Part shown: one piece after another, positions 30,621 through 39,996 of the stretch
How positions within the stretch are numbered: position 1 is the stretch's first letter
Layout: each line of letters opens with the position of its first letter
Origin: Sedimentibacter sp. SX930
GTDB lineage: Bacteria; Bacillota; Bacilli; Lactobacillales; Aerococcaceae
DNA: 64,000 bases
Direction: 5' to 3'
Assembly: GCA_002155105.1 (NCBI GenBank)
Contig: MUZD01000001.1
Coordinates: 372,001-436,000, forward strand
The notes under the pieces: generated by a model
Databases searched by the model: none
What the model was told of the DNA's origin: nothing
Seen by the model: only the letters and a program-made list of their open reading frames with translations
Program-made: the position numbers and the translations under genes

Positions 30621-32749
30621 TGGGGAAAACCATAGCGCTGGTCGGAAATCCTAATAGCGGAAAAACGACCTTATTCAACCATTTGACAGGTTCCACCCAA
30701 CGCGTCGGCAACTGGCCGGGGGTGACGGTCGAACAGAAGGCCGGCACATTGCTGCATGACGGAGAAACACAGGTCATCGATCTGCCAGGCATCTATTCGC
30801 TTTCTCCTTACACGATCGAGGAAATCGTCACGCGCGATTATTTGACGCTGGATGCACCGGATCTGATCATCAATATCGTCGACGCCTCCAACTTGGAGCG
30901 GAATCTTTACCTGACCACCCAACTGATGGAATTGCATCTGCCGATTGTTGTCGTTCTGAACATGATGGACATCGTCGAGAAGAAGGGGGATCAGCTGGAC
31001 GTCGCCGGTTTGTCGCGCGCGTTCGGATTGCCGTTCGTAACGATTTCGGCTCTGAAGGAAAGCGGATTGGAAGAATTGTACAAGGCCATCGCTGAACCGA
31101 TTATTGTGGCTGAACCGATTGCTTACAGCATCGTCGTGGAAAGCATCCTTGATACTATAGAAGAAATTATTGCTCCGTTGGTTCCGAAAAAATTGCGTTG
31201 CTACTACAGCATCAAGCTTTTCGAAAGGGACGGACAAACGAGCGGGAAAATTGCGATTCCCGAGGACGGACATGCTGTCATGGAAGGGCTCCTCAGCCGT
31301 TATGAAAAGGAACTGGACGACGACTCCGAGGCGATTTTGATCAATGAACGCTATAAATTCGTGACGAAAATTACGCGCCAAGTGCTCGTGAAAAATAGCG
31401 AAAACGCTTCTTTCTCGGTCATGATCGATCACATCGTAACGAACCGCTGGCTTGGGTTGCCGATTTTCGTCCTGATCATGTATGCGGTCTACTACTTCGC
31501 CATCACGACTGTGGGGACGTGGGGGACCGATTGGGTCAATGATGTGTTGTTCGGAAGCATCGTGCCAGGTATCGTGCAAAGTTTCTTCGACAGCATCGAC
31601 ATCCATCCAGCAGTCAGCAGCCTTGTAGTTGACGGTGCCATCGGAGGCGTAGGTGCAGTTCTGGGCTTTCTGCCGCAGATGGCTGCCTTGTTCCTCTGCT
31701 TGACCTTGCTGGAGGACAGCGGCTATATGGCCCGCGTCGCTTTCGTGATGGATAGGGTTTTCCGCGGCTTCGGACTTTCGGGTAAATCATTCATCCCGTT
31801 GTTGATCGGTTCCGGCTGCTCGGTCCCGGGCATCCAGGCTTCCCGCACAATCGAAAACCTGCAGGATCGCCGCATGACGATTCTGACCACTTCCTTCATC
31901 CCATGCGGTGCGAAACTGCCGGTCATCGCCCTGATCGCGAATGCCATCTTCGGCGGCGCATCCTGGGTTGCCTTGTCGATGTACCTGTTGGGGATTGCGA
32001 CGGTCATCTTTTCTGGCGTGCTGCTGCGTAAGACAGCTATCTTTTCCGGAGAAGCATCGCCATTCGTCATGGAGTTGCCGATGTATCACTGGCCGCAATG
32101 GAAAAGCATTTTCCGCGCGGTTGGCGCCCGCTGCATGGCATTCGTAAAAAATGCCGGGACCGTCATTTTTTTGAGTTCTGGTTTGATCTGGTTCCTTTCT
32201 TCCTTCAACTGGCAAATGCAGATGACGGTTGAAGGCGACCAAAGCATCCTGGCTCAGATCGGCGGTGCGGTTGCTGTTTTCTTCGCGCCATTGGGCTTCG
32301 GATCTTGGCAAGCGACAGTGGCGACCATCCAAGGTTTGATAGCGAAGGAAAATGTTGTCGGCACATTTGGTGTGCTGATGAACACAACAGGTTCGGAAGC
32401 GGAGGTAGCTGCCGCATTCAGCACACTGTTCAACCCGGTCAGCGCCGTATCGTTCCTTGTGTTCAATATGATTTGCATGCCGTGTTTCGCGGCTGTCGGA
32501 GCGATGCGCACCGAATTCGGCAGCGCTAAATGGACGCTTTTCGGCGTCTTGTATCAAACTACTTTGGCTTATGTCTTGGCCTTCATCATCAATCAGCTCG
32601 GAGCTGTCCTCGTGTTGGGCACGCCTTTCGGGGCGGGAGCCAGCATAGCGGCCGCAGCAGCGGCGATATTGGTGTTCTTGGTCGTCAGACCCGCGCCTAA
32701 AAAAGCTTCGCCGATCTGGGGAAGCTTGGCGAAACCGATGGTCAAATAG
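30617..32749 (+). CDS. feoB: Ferrous iron transporter B
   Basis: A 710-residue GTPase-coupled Fe(II) permease. The N-terminal G domain has GNPNSGKTTLFN (G1), DLPGIYSLSPY (G3) and LNMMD (G4), followed by the helical GDI-like region and a polytopic membrane domain with the two conserved gate segments, of which GSGCSVPGIQASRTI and PCGAKLPV are visible. GAGGAAAAA precedes the start. It sits between feoA and a cysteine-rich FeoB-associated protein under a Fur box. Confidence 0.97.
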   Translation: MMGKTIALVGNPNSGKTTLFNHLTGSTQRVGNWPGVTVEQKAGTLLHDGETQVIDLPGIYSLSPYTIEEIVTRDYLTLDAPDLIINIVDASNLERNLYLTTQLMELHLPIVVVLNMMDIVEKKGDQLDVAGLSRAFGLPFVTISALKESGLEELYKAIAEPIIVAEPIAYSIVVESILDTIEEIIAPLVPKKLRCYYSIKLFERDGQTSGKIAIPEDGHAVMEGLLSRYEKELDDDSEAILINERYKFVTKITRQVLVKNSENASFSVMIDHIVTNRWLGLPIFVLIMYAVYYFAITTVGTWGTDWVNDVLFGSIVPGIVQSFFDSIDIHPAVSSLVVDGAIGGVGAVLGFLPQMAALFLCLTLLEDSGYMARVAFVMDRVFRGFGLSGKSFIPLLIGSGCSVPGIQASRTIENLQDRRMTILTTSFIPCGAKLPVIALIANAIFGGASWVALSMYLLGIATVIFSGVLLRKTAIFSGEASPFVMELPMYHWPQWKSIFRAVGARCMAFVKNAGTVIFLSSGLIWFLSSFNWQMQMTVEGDQSILAQIGGAVAVFFAPLGFGSWQATVATIQGLIAKENVVGTFGVLMNTTGSEAEVAAAFSTLFNPVSAVSFLVFNMICMPCFAAVGAMRTEFGSAKWTLFGVLYQTTLAYVLAFIINQLGAVLVLGTPFGAGASIAAAAAAILVFLVVRPAPKKASPIWGSLAKPMVK

Positions 32750-32767
32750 GAAGAGGAGGAATAACCT

Positions 32768-33028
32768 ATGAATGTTCAATCTTGGATCGTTTTGTTGTTG
32801 TTTATGACCTTGATGGGGTACATCTTATTCCGTCAAATCCGTTTGATCGCGAGCGGGAGGAAGAAATGCAACGCCTGCACCGTAACGGTTTGCCCGATGA
32901 ATGAGCCCGTTCCGGTAGAGGCGGAGACTGATTGCATTGCCGGTACCGCACTGATGGTGCAACTTGGTGTTGCGCAAGAGGGCGCATCCGCAGAAAAGCA
33001 TTGCCCAACCTCCCAAATCATCAAATAA
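32768..33028 (+). CDS. FeoB-associated Cys-rich membrane protein
   Basis: An 86-residue protein with one N-terminal membrane helix (WIVLLLFMTLMGYILF) followed by a basic stretch and a cysteine cluster, KKCNACTVTVCP, plus further cysteines near DCIAG and KHCPT. The position directly after feoB and the helix-plus-cysteines layout match the FeoB-associated Cys-rich family; the cysteines may bind iron or a cluster. GAAGAGGAGG precedes the ATG. Confidence 0.88.
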   Translation: MNVQSWIVLLLFMTLMGYILFRQIRLIASGRKKCNACTVTVCPMNEPVPVEAETDCIAGTALMVQLGVAQEGASAEKHCPTSQIIK

Positions 33029-33043
33029 TAAAAATGAACAGCA

Positions 33044-33091
33044 AAAAAAGACGGTGCCTCAATCAAAAATGATTGAGGCACCGTCTTTTTG
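33044..33091 (+). terminator. Terminator of the feo operon
   Basis: AAAAGACGGTGCCTCAATC pairs perfectly with GATTGAGGCACCGTCTTTT around AAAAAT; T-rich right side, A-rich left side. Confidence 0.93.
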
Positions 33092-33110
33092 AATGGAGAA
33101 AAGAGCGTAA

Positions 33111-33138
33111 GCTCCGGCGAAAACGCGCTCATCGGAGC
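33111..33138. repeat. Single palindrome unit of family B
   Basis: GCTCCGGCGA and CTCATCGGAGC flank a short loop, matching the units at 47860-47991. Only one clear copy is present, between feo and the DUF438 gene. Confidence 0.7.
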
Positions 33139-33207
33139 AGATGACGAAATCCGGATTCTCGGGTTAAGATAACATTCATCCGGCATCTCATCCGCCCCCA
33201 ACGGACT

Positions 33208-34440
33208 TCACTCGGAAAGTTGTCTTTTTGCCCCAGTCAGCTCGCGGATGGACTGCGCCTCCTGCACGTATTCTAGGACACCCATATAAATGCCGTTCTC
33301 ATCCCGGAGCGCGCAATAATTCACGACGATGAACTTCCCGTTTTCCTCATACCACATGGTTTCTTGGTCTTTCTTTCCCGATTTCAGCTCCGAGACCAAT
33401 TGTCGCATGAGCGCAACGCTTTTTGGCGGATGGCAGTTTTCTACTTGCCTTCCCAACGCGGATTTCGTGCGCATGAATATCTTCTCATCCGGCCCGTCAT
33501 TGTAATATTTCACGATCCCATCCGCATCGATGAAGGTGAGCTCCAACGGCAATCTGTTCAACATCTTTTCCAGCTCTTTCACTGTCAGAAAGCCGGTTCC
33601 GAAGGCGATGTTGCCTTCCGGAATGGAAGCCATTCCTTCTTCTGTTTCAAAAGCGGCGCGTTCAGGCTGCCATTTCGATTCCGGTTGGACGATGCAATAG
33701 CCGATCTCATCCGACTCAGCCGAAATCTTCAGCCAATCGTCTTCAGTGAGAGAGTCGGATACCATCGGCAACAGGATGTCTTCCTCCTTGATGAACATTT
33801 CCTTCATTTCCTGCTGTAGTGTTTCGAAGGTCACTTTGAGGGCGTCCAGCTGGCCTTCTTCCAACAATCGTTTCAATTTCTTGTACTGTCCCCGAATCTC
33901 GTCATCCACCCCCCACATCACTTTCGGCGGAGCGGTCATGCCGTAGCGCTCCATGATCGGGAAAATGGCGTATTCTTTGCGCGCGTAATGCTTGTCGAAA
34001 CCCCAGAGGATTTCCAGTTGTTTCAGCAGCCCGGTTTTCAGATCGGGATCCGGCTCTGCAAGATAGCTTTCCAAGAGGCGCGCAATCCGGTCGAGCGTCG
34101 CTTCGATGGCCACATTTTCTTCCTTCAGCACCCGGATCGGATGGCCCGGCTTCTCGCTATCCGGTGAGGGGGCTTGTCCATAGGTCACTGCTTCGGCAAA
34201 CAAATCGGCATGGATTGAGCAGAGACGCTGAATCTCTTCGACAGCAATCCCTTGTTCGATCAATCTCCGTTCCATCATCGAAATTTCCAGAGCGCTGACC
34301 GTCGCGAAATGTTCCTTGAATTCCTTCTTGATCTGTTCGTAGTCATCACCTGCATGAAGGCGAAGAATCAAATCCTTCAAAATTGCTTGGCGGTTCTCCA
34401 ATATTTCTTCCCGATTGCTTTTTTTGACGTCATCTTCCAT
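33208..34440 (-). CDS. DUF438/hemerythrin/PAS domain protein
   Basis: A 410-residue cytoplasmic protein with three parts: an N-terminal DUF438 helical domain (about 10-90, LILRLHAGDDYEQIKKEFKE), a hemerythrin-like HHE region (about 100-240) with candidate ligands in HPIRVLKEEN, FDKHYARKEYAIFP and FIKEEDILLP, and a C-terminal PAS sensor (about 285-400, LPLELTFIDADGIVKYYND). The combination suggests binding of a diiron centre and sensing of oxygen, nitric oxide or redox state, but function is not established for the family. It stands alone. Confidence 0.87.
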   Translation of the reverse strand: MEDDVKKSNREEILENRQAILKDLILRLHAGDDYEQIKKEFKEHFATVSALEISMMERRLIEQGIAVEEIQRLCSIHADLFAEAVTYGQAPSPDSEKPGHPIRVLKEENVAIEATLDRIARLLESYLAEPDPDLKTGLLKQLEILWGFDKHYARKEYAIFPIMERYGMTAPPKVMWGVDDEIRGQYKKLKRLLEEGQLDALKVTFETLQQEMKEMFIKEEDILLPMVSDSLTEDDWLKISAESDEIGYCIVQPESKWQPERAAFETEEGMASIPEGNIAFGTGFLTVKELEKMLNRLPLELTFIDADGIVKYYNDGPDEKIFMRTKSALGRQVENCHPPKSVALMRQLVSELKSGKKDQETMWYEENGKFIVVNYCALRDENGIYMGVLEYVQEAQSIRELTGAKRQLSE

Positions 34441-34747
34441 TGGGATCCCCTCGCTTTATTAGCATTTTCCCTGAGCAGAAGGCATTTGAATTGGGCGGCC
34501 ACAACAGTGTACATATACTGAAGGATTAATTTCTCTTGCTAATCCTATTTTAGTGCGATTCCTGACGGAGGACAAACGTTACGACCAATAAGTTGGGGAT
34601 TTTTTTGAGAAATATATTTAATGATAAAAGAAAGAAAGTCAAGGCCGGCGTGCTATAATATCCCATATTGTCCTACGAGTTTTGAAGTGGGGTACCGGTT
34701 TTAGAAGGAGTGAACGGAATCATAAGCGGAAAGGGAGTACATAATAG
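34441..34747. other. Divergent intergenic stretch DUF438 to Nudix
   Basis: It contains an extended -10 (TGCTATAAT, 34651-34659) for the Nudix gene. No other gene, repeat or RNA element is recognised. Confidence 0.6.
34651..34659 (+). promoter_or_regulatory. Extended -10 promoter of the Nudix gene
   Basis: TGCTATAAT combines a TGn extension with a perfect -10, about 90 bases before the ATG. No -35 match is obvious, as often with extended -10 promoters. Confidence 0.6.
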
Positions 34748-35269
34748 ATGAATTATTGCATGGAATGCGGAACAGAACTGGAAGCGAAACATCTGGAAAA
34801 TGAAGGGAATATCCCTTATTGCAACAGTTGTGAGGGGTATCGATTCCCCGTATTCAACACGGCTGTCAGCATGGTCATTTTGAACAAAGAACAAGATAAG
34901 ATATTGTTGATTAAACAGTACGGCGGGGCGGATTATATCCTTTGTGCGGGATATGTGAATAAAGGGGAAGATGCGGAGCAAGCTGCAACCCGTGAAATCG
35001 CCGAGGAGCTTGGACTTAAAACGGTCGGCTTGCGCTACAACAAAAGCGAGTATTTTGAAAAAAATAACACCTTGATGCTGAATTTTTCCTGCACCGTCGC
35101 GAGCGAGTGCCTTAATGGCATGACGGATGAAGTGGATCATGCGGAATGGTTTTCCATCGAAGCTGCGCGGGCCAACATCAAAAAAGGCAGTTTGGCTCAG
35201 CGCTTCCTGGAAAACTATTTGGGGAAAAGCCATGGGTTGGAGCCATTTTTTGCTTTGAAGAATTCCTAA
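34748..35269 (+). CDS. Nudix hydrolase with N-terminal zinc ribbon
   Basis: A 173-residue protein. Four cysteines, C4/C7 in YCMECG and the pair in PYCNSC, form a zinc ribbon as in NADH pyrophosphatases and related Nudix proteins. The Nudix box reads GYVNKGEDAEQAATREIAEE followed by LGL, exactly matching GX5EX7REUXEEXGU. It probably hydrolyses a nucleoside diphosphate derivative such as NADH, though it is shorter than NudC. AAAGGGAG precedes the ATG. Confidence 0.88.
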   Translation: MNYCMECGTELEAKHLENEGNIPYCNSCEGYRFPVFNTAVSMVILNKEQDKILLIKQYGGADYILCAGYVNKGEDAEQAATREIAEELGLKTVGLRYNKSEYFEKNNTLMLNFSCTVASECLNGMTDEVDHAEWFSIEAARANIKKGSLAQRFLENYLGKSHGLEPFFALKNS

Positions 35270-35301
35270 GCAGTATAGTTCAGGAATTAATTGGGTATAC
35301 A

Positions 35302-35345
35302 CAAAAAAGTTTCGGTTTTGAATTTCAAAACCGAAACTTTTTTGT
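35302..35345. terminator. Bidirectional terminator, Nudix and rplY
   Basis: AAAAAAGTTTCGGTTTTGAA pairs perfectly with TTCAAAACCGAAACTTTTTT, so A- and T-runs serve both converging genes. Confidence 0.9.
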
Positions 35346-35420
35346 TGAGTAGGGAAGCCTAAAACTTGATGAAACCTGTAAGTGTGCCAATCAAGGTTTT
35401 AAGCTTATCTGATTTGAAAA

Positions 35421-36017
35421 TTATTCAGTTACTTTTTCAGCTTCTTCGGTTGGAGCTTCTTCCTCTGCAACCTCTTCGGCTACTGGAGCAGAAAGGACAA
35501 CAACTGCCTCTTCTGGATCCGTAAGGACTGTAATGTCGGCATCGACTTTGATATCAGCAACTGTTAAAGTATCACCGATGGTCATTTCATTCACAGCGAT
35601 TTGGAATTCAGTAGGGACATTGGTAGCTTCCGTTTCGATTTCCAATTCGTTCAATGTTTGAGTCAAGACACCTTCTTTGACGTCCTCACTACCGACCAAG
35701 TGAATCGGAACAGTCATCGTCAATTTTTGACCTTTTGTGATTACTTGCAATTCGACGTTTTGGATCTCGTTCTTCAGGGCAGCCTGTTGGATGTCCTTAA
35801 GGATGACTTGCATCGTTTTTCCATCGGATATGCTGACTTCAAAGATTGCATTTTTACCTAATTGCTTAAGCACTTCGTCAAAATCTTTTGCATCAAGTAA
35901 TACTGGAGTTGCTTCAACATCTTTACCATAGATGACTGCAGTGAGTTTCTTGTCCAATCGTGCACGCTTCGCTGCAGATGAGCCAACTTTTTCGCGTTTC
36001 TCTACTTGTAATTTCAT
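35421..36017 (-). CDS. rplY: 50S ribosomal protein L25/general stress protein Ctc
   Basis: A 198-residue long-form L25 (CTC family) that binds 5S rRNA through its N-terminal barrel (KVGSSAAKRARLDKKLTAVIYG) and carries the additional C-terminal TL5-like domain. The tail is strongly acidic (EEVAEEEAPTEEAEKVTE). AGGAGG lies ahead of the ATG. In Bacillus-type species this gene is often stress-induced; no regulatory site was recognised here. Confidence 0.94.
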   Translation of the reverse strand: MKLQVEKREKVGSSAAKRARLDKKLTAVIYGKDVEATPVLLDAKDFDEVLKQLGKNAIFEVSISDGKTMQVILKDIQQAALKNEIQNVELQVITKGQKLTMTVPIHLVGSEDVKEGVLTQTLNELEIETEATNVPTEFQIAVNEMTIGDTLTVADIKVDADITVLTDPEEAVVVLSAPVAEEVAEEEAPTEEAEKVTE

Positions 36018-36205
36018 ATGTTTTCCTCCTGGAAGTATACCTGTACTGGCTTGGATTTGAGCTGGCTATAAAAAATATAACGTCAGCAAATAGATAGTAC
36101 CTCTGTAGCATACCGCAACTCAGGGCAGATAGCTAATGATAAGCCTTTTGTTGGCTATGGTTTCAAGCCTATAATGAGAGGTTTATCCGCTAAAAATCGT
36201 TGCTG

Positions 36206-36257
36206 TATAGCGAAAGCTTGGGGTCCGGAAAAAATATTCCGAACGACCAAGCTTTCG
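36206..36257. other. Stem-loop downstream of the beta-lactamase-like gene
   Basis: GAAAGCTTGG at 36211 pairs with CCAAGCTTTC, with an inner GTCCGGAA/TTCCGAAC stem. The plus side is followed by CGTCGTGTTTTTTG; the minus side lacks a T-run. It may terminate read-through rather than the minus-strand operon. Confidence 0.6.
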
Positions 36258-36270
36258 TCGTGTTTTTTGT

Positions 36271-37239
36271 TTATTGTGCATATAAGTAAGTCATCACTGC
36301 CGAGCCGATTTCCTCGAATACTGGGGTCGCGTCATCGGTCGCGTTTAGCCAACCATCCGTCAAGACGGCTACGATATAATTCTGACCGTCCATTGAGAGG
36401 ACGCCCGCGTCATGGGATACGTCATCCAACAAGCCGGTTTTATGCGCAAAGTTTACTTCATCATTAAGGCCTGTGTTCAGGGCATAGACGAGTTGCTGAT
36501 CGCCCAATAGCCCGAGAAAGTACGCCGTGCTGGATTCTGAAAGCAATTCGCCATCCAATAGGCGTTCCAACAAGAAAGCGACTTCGGCTGGCGTTGTTTC
36601 CAGGTCGCCATTGTAATAGACGCCATCTGATTCCAGATAGGGGTTAAAGCTCGTGGAAACGAATCCCTGATCATGTATGAAGGTTTCGATGTTGTCCCAT
36701 CCAATCAGATAGGCGAGTTCCTTGGCCGTTTCGTTGTCTGAAACGGTGATGGTGCTGGTCAGGTAATCATCTATGGTTGCTCCATCTGCCAACTGATCCT
36801 GCAAGGAAAGTACACCGGCATCGACCTGTTCAAGGATAGCGTAAGTCAGAAACAATTTGTACAGGCTCGCGCTGGTGAAGACGCGGGATTCATTGGTCGT
36901 AATTGCTTCTCCGGTCTGCTCATTGATGAGGACAAAGCCAAGCTGGTCAGGGTAGGCAGCATTCAGTTCATCCAAATCCGCCGCCAAATCCTCTCCGGCT
37001 GTCGTCATGATCGTGCTGCTCTGGAGAAGCGCATTTGCTTCAGCCACACTGTTTTCATCCGCTTCCTGCATTTCATCAACCGCGTACGCGACATCCGTCG
37101 TCAAGGTCTGGGCTGATGCGGAACTTTCCCCTTCTTGGGATTTCGCTAAGTCCCACAATAGGAACTTGACGCAGCCCACAAGGAACAAAGTAGACAGGAA
37201 AAGTGCATATTTTTTCTTTAGTTTTTTTCTTTTTTTCAT
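36271..37239 (-). CDS. Class A beta-lactamase-like serine hydrolase, membrane-anchored
   Basis: A 322-residue extracellular protein. A basic start and hydrophobic stretch end in FLVGC (C23), which could be a lipobox or a signal anchor. The serine-hydrolase motifs are S125-L-Y-K128, S167-D-N169 and K267-T-G269. The omega-loop region between them (LESDGVYYNGDLETTP, residues 202-217) is short and lacks a recognisable E-x-x-L-N, so deacylation of beta-lactams may be poor. The spacing downstream of the DUF4353 lipoprotein gene suggests one operon with VTC/DUF4956. Peptidoglycan-related hydrolase and penicillin sensor are alternatives. Confidence 0.8.
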   Translation of the reverse strand: MKKRKKLKKKYALFLSTLFLVGCVKFLLWDLAKSQEGESSASAQTLTTDVAYAVDEMQEADENSVAEANALLQSSTIMTTAGEDLAADLDELNAAYPDQLGFVLINEQTGEAITTNESRVFTSASLYKLFLTYAILEQVDAGVLSLQDQLADGATIDDYLTSTITVSDNETAKELAYLIGWDNIETFIHDQGFVSTSFNPYLESDGVYYNGDLETTPAEVAFLLERLLDGELLSESSTAYFLGLLGDQQLVYALNTGLNDEVNFAHKTGLLDDVSHDAGVLSMDGQNYIVAVLTDGWLNATDDATPVFEEIGSAVMTYLYAQ

Positions 37240-37276
37240 AGCAGTTACCTCTTCTGGGGCTAATTTTTGCCAATGG

Positions 37277-37309
37277 CCGGAAAGAGGGTATGGTTAGACT
37301 CTTTTCCGG
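37277..37309 (-). other. Intercistronic hairpin DUF4353 to beta-lactamase-like gene
   Basis: CCGGAAAGAG pairs with CTCTTTTCCGG (one bulge) in the 107-base gap. No T-run follows on the minus strand, so it may tune rather than stop expression. Confidence 0.55.
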
Positions 37310-37346
37310 GTTGCTCGGCTAGGAAAGATATTTTATTGATGTGCGT

Positions 37347-39221
37347 TTATTTCACGGACGCACCGGATACGGGCATTGAGTTGCCACCCATGCCGCCCAT
37401 TTGGCCGCTGGTTGCTTCAGTTGTGGCGCTGACATCAACGGTGGATGAACCGCCGCTGAAGGACGTATCTTCGTAGATACCAGTTGCGGATTCGCCGGAA
37501 ACTGTTCCGCCGGTTGTGATTGTGTAAGCAGATCCGTTGACCAGGCCAGGACTGGAGAATACAAGCGACTGAGCCGTTGTGGAAGCCTCGAAGGTCATGA
37601 TCACTTCTCCGTCCGGTCCAGTGATTTGGATGGCTTCATCCGCAACCAATGGGATAGAGGATGTGAACAGGAAGCTTTGTGCTGAGGTCGAAGAAGGGCT
37701 CATCGCCATTCCGGAGCTGCCGACACCAATAAGCGTACCGCCGTTCATGTTGAACGTGCTGTCGTAATCCAACGTACCGTTCATGCTGTCGGTCGGGCCG
37801 TTGACGATTACGGTGCCATCGTTCATCTCGATGCTTCCGTTACTGTCGAGTCCATCGCCGCTCGCGTTTACCACAAGCGTTCCGCCGTTGATGGTCAAGA
37901 GTCCTGCTCCTTCTGCAGTAGAGGTGAACGTGTTTTCACCAGGGCGTCCGCTGACGGCTGACGCATCATTTCCGCCGGCTGTGTTTACACCGTCATCCGT
38001 TGATGTCAAAGTGATGTCTCCGCCATTCAGCGTGATTTCGGTTGCTTCGATACCTTCATAACTTTGATTGATGTTAATGGTTCCGTCATCGATTGTCAAG
38101 GTGTTATCGGCATGGATACCATCATCACCAGAAGCAATCGTGAAGTCTCCGCCCGTTATTTGGATCGCATCATTGGTATGGATGGAGTCATCGGATGTGT
38201 CCAATACGAAGGTGCCGCCGGAGATCGCTAATGAGCCTGTCGCTTTCAAACCTTTGGCGCTAGTTGTTTCCTCGGTGGTAGTTGTGGCTGCTGCTTCAGA
38301 AGGTGCTGCCCATGTTCCCCAAGCCTCGCTCGCTGTACTGCTGTTCGCGCTGCCGCCGCCGGTTGTGATCGTAAAGTCGCCACCAAGTATCTGCAGATCG
38401 GTTGCGGCTTGGATGCCGTCAGAGGCTGCCGTGATCGCGAAAGTGCCTGATTCAATAGTCAAGGTTCCTTTGCCTTCTTCTTCCTCATTTGTGGACTGCA
38501 GTCCGTCGCCGCCCGCATCGATCGTGAAGGTACCCGAGCTGATGAAGAGCGAATCGCTCCCTTTGATGGCGTCGCCGACAGAAGTGATCTCATAGGTTCC
38601 TTCTGCGATGGTCACGTCATCTTTACCTTTGATGGCATGAGCATAATTGGCATCGATGCCCAAAGTTCCCGTTCCGTTCAGGATAAGATCGGATTTGCTG
38701 AATAGGGTAGCATCCGGCTCATCCTCACTGTCTTCGAAGGTGTACGTTTCTCCGTCGCTTAAAGTATTGGTCGTTCCTTCAGCCAAAGTGATGGTCGCGG
38801 AGTTGGCGCTTTTCACGTAGATGGCGGCTCCGGTGGAATTCGTGATAGTAGCCCCGTCGAGAACGATCTGGACATCGGCTTCATCGACTGTTTCGACACG
38901 GACCTGGCCTTCGCTCAGGGTTCCGCTGAGGATATACGTGCCGGGTTGCGTGATGGTCAGGATCGAACCGTCAGCAGCAGCTCCGGATCCGTCGACTGTG
39001 ATGGTTTGGTCGGAAAAAGTGATGGCTGTTGCGTTGCTTGCTGAATAACTGGAGTCTGATGCAAGAGTGGATTCAACGGTAGCCTCAGTGGTCGAACCGT
39101 CGCTTGATGCTGTTGTGGTGCTCGCTTCAGTGGAGCAAGCGGTCAATAAGGCAAGAGTGCCTGTCAGTGCGAGCATTTGAGTTAGAGGTTTATTCTTTAG
39201 ATTCATTATAGTACTTTTCAT
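37347..39221 (-). CDS. DUF4353 carbohydrate-binding-domain lipoprotein
   Basis: A 624-residue secreted lipoprotein. LALLTAC is a lipobox, followed by a low-complexity Ser/Thr/Ala stretch, then a long repetitive region with DGIHADNTLTIDDGTI, GDGLQSTNEE and DGVNTAGG-like turns that predicts a right-handed beta-helix typical of the DUF4353 family. Near the C-terminus are Met/Gly/Ser-rich repeats (GQMGGMGGNSMP). It lies directly after a DUF4956 membrane protein and a VTC-domain protein; in other Firmicutes this trio often includes CotH. Start ATG 39221 has AGGAGAAC upstream. Confidence 0.85.
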   Translation of the reverse strand: MKSTIMNLKNKPLTQMLALTGTLALLTACSTEASTTTASSDGSTTEATVESTLASDSSYSASNATAITFSDQTITVDGSGAAADGSILTITQPGTYILSGTLSEGQVRVETVDEADVQIVLDGATITNSTGAAIYVKSANSATITLAEGTTNTLSDGETYTFEDSEDEPDATLFSKSDLILNGTGTLGIDANYAHAIKGKDDVTIAEGTYEITSVGDAIKGSDSLFISSGTFTIDAGGDGLQSTNEEEEGKGTLTIESGTFAITAASDGIQAATDLQILGGDFTITTGGGSANSSTASEAWGTWAAPSEAAATTTTEETTSAKGLKATGSLAISGGTFVLDTSDDSIHTNDAIQITGGDFTIASGDDGIHADNTLTIDDGTININQSYEGIEATEITLNGGDITLTSTDDGVNTAGGNDASAVSGRPGENTFTSTAEGAGLLTINGGTLVVNASGDGLDSNGSIEMNDGTVIVNGPTDSMNGTLDYDSTFNMNGGTLIGVGSSGMAMSPSSTSAQSFLFTSSIPLVADEAIQITGPDGEVIMTFEASTTAQSLVFSSPGLVNGSAYTITTGGTVSGESATGIYEDTSFSGGSSTVDVSATTEATSGQMGGMGGNSMPVSGASVK

Positions 39222-39296
39222 GGGTTAGTTCTCCTGTCGGGTATGTTTTTTATTTGGTAATTGGTGTTAATGCCTAGCTACACTGGTTAGCTTTTC

Positions 39297-39971
39297 TTAG
39301 CCTGCTTGGTTGCCGTTGTAGCTGACCAAAGTGGCGTTCTGGACGCCTTCGATGGCGCTCAATTCATTCATGAAGCTTGTTTCGTTGTTCTTGACTTTTA
39401 CTTCATAGATCAATTCCGGTTGACCGTCCGTGATGCTCTTAGATTTCACGATGATTTTTCCGAAACGGTTTTTTATGATTTCGGTCGCCTGCAATTCCGC
39501 ATTCTCATTCTCAAGTTGAAGCATCAAGATGTAAGGGGCCGAGGAATCGACTTTCCCTGTCAGAACAAACAGGATGACCGTGATGAATGCAGATCCGAGG
39601 AAAGCCAGAGAATACAATCCAGCTCCCAAGATGATGCCGACGCTGATCGACCAGAAGAGGAAAACCAGGTCAAGCGGCTCCTTGATGGCGGTGCGGAAGC
39701 GGACGATGGAAAGGGCACCGACCATACCTAGTGAAAGGACAACGTTGGAGGTTACTGCCAGGATTACGAAAGTGGTCAGGACCGACAATAGTACCAACGA
39801 CGTGTTGAAGGGTTTCGAATACATGACGCCGGCGTAGGTTTTTTTATAGATGAAGAAGATGAACAGGCCGATGAAGAGCGCCGATAACAGGGAAACTGAA
39901 GCCGCCGCGATGGAAAAGTCGGCCGTTTCCTCCAAAAAGCTGTTTTTGATGATATCTGTGAATGTTGTCAT
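39297..39971 (-). CDS. DUF4956 membrane protein
   Basis: A 224-residue protein with about four membrane helices (about 20-140), including the family-defining SLGMVGALSIVRFRTAIKEP, and a cytoplasmic C-terminal ferredoxin-like domain of about 75 residues. DUF4956 proteins are nearly always neighbours of VTC-domain proteins, as here (25 bases downstream), suggesting a joint membrane complex possibly handling polyphosphate. Function is unproven. Confidence 0.9.
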   Translation of the reverse strand: MTTFTDIIKNSFLEETADFSIAAASVSLLSALFIGLFIFFIYKKTYAGVMYSKPFNTSLVLLSVLTTFVILAVTSNVVLSLGMVGALSIVRFRTAIKEPLDLVFLFWSISVGIILGAGLYSLAFLGSAFITVILFVLTGKVDSSAPYILMLQLENENAELQATEIIKNRFGKIIVKSKSITDGQPELIYEVKVKNNETSFMNELSAIEGVQNATLVSYNGNQAG

Positions 39972-39996
39972 TTCAAAATTCCTCCTGGATATTTTC

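Noticed and set aside
36174-36467. Plus-strand open frame opposite the end of the beta-lactamase-like gene
   Set aside because: Overlaps a well supported minus-strand gene and an intergenic hairpin, with no family features.
37579-39048. Several plus-strand frames opposite the DUF4353 gene
   Set aside because: Ser/Pro/Val-rich shadows produced by the biased codons of the repetitive minus-strand gene.
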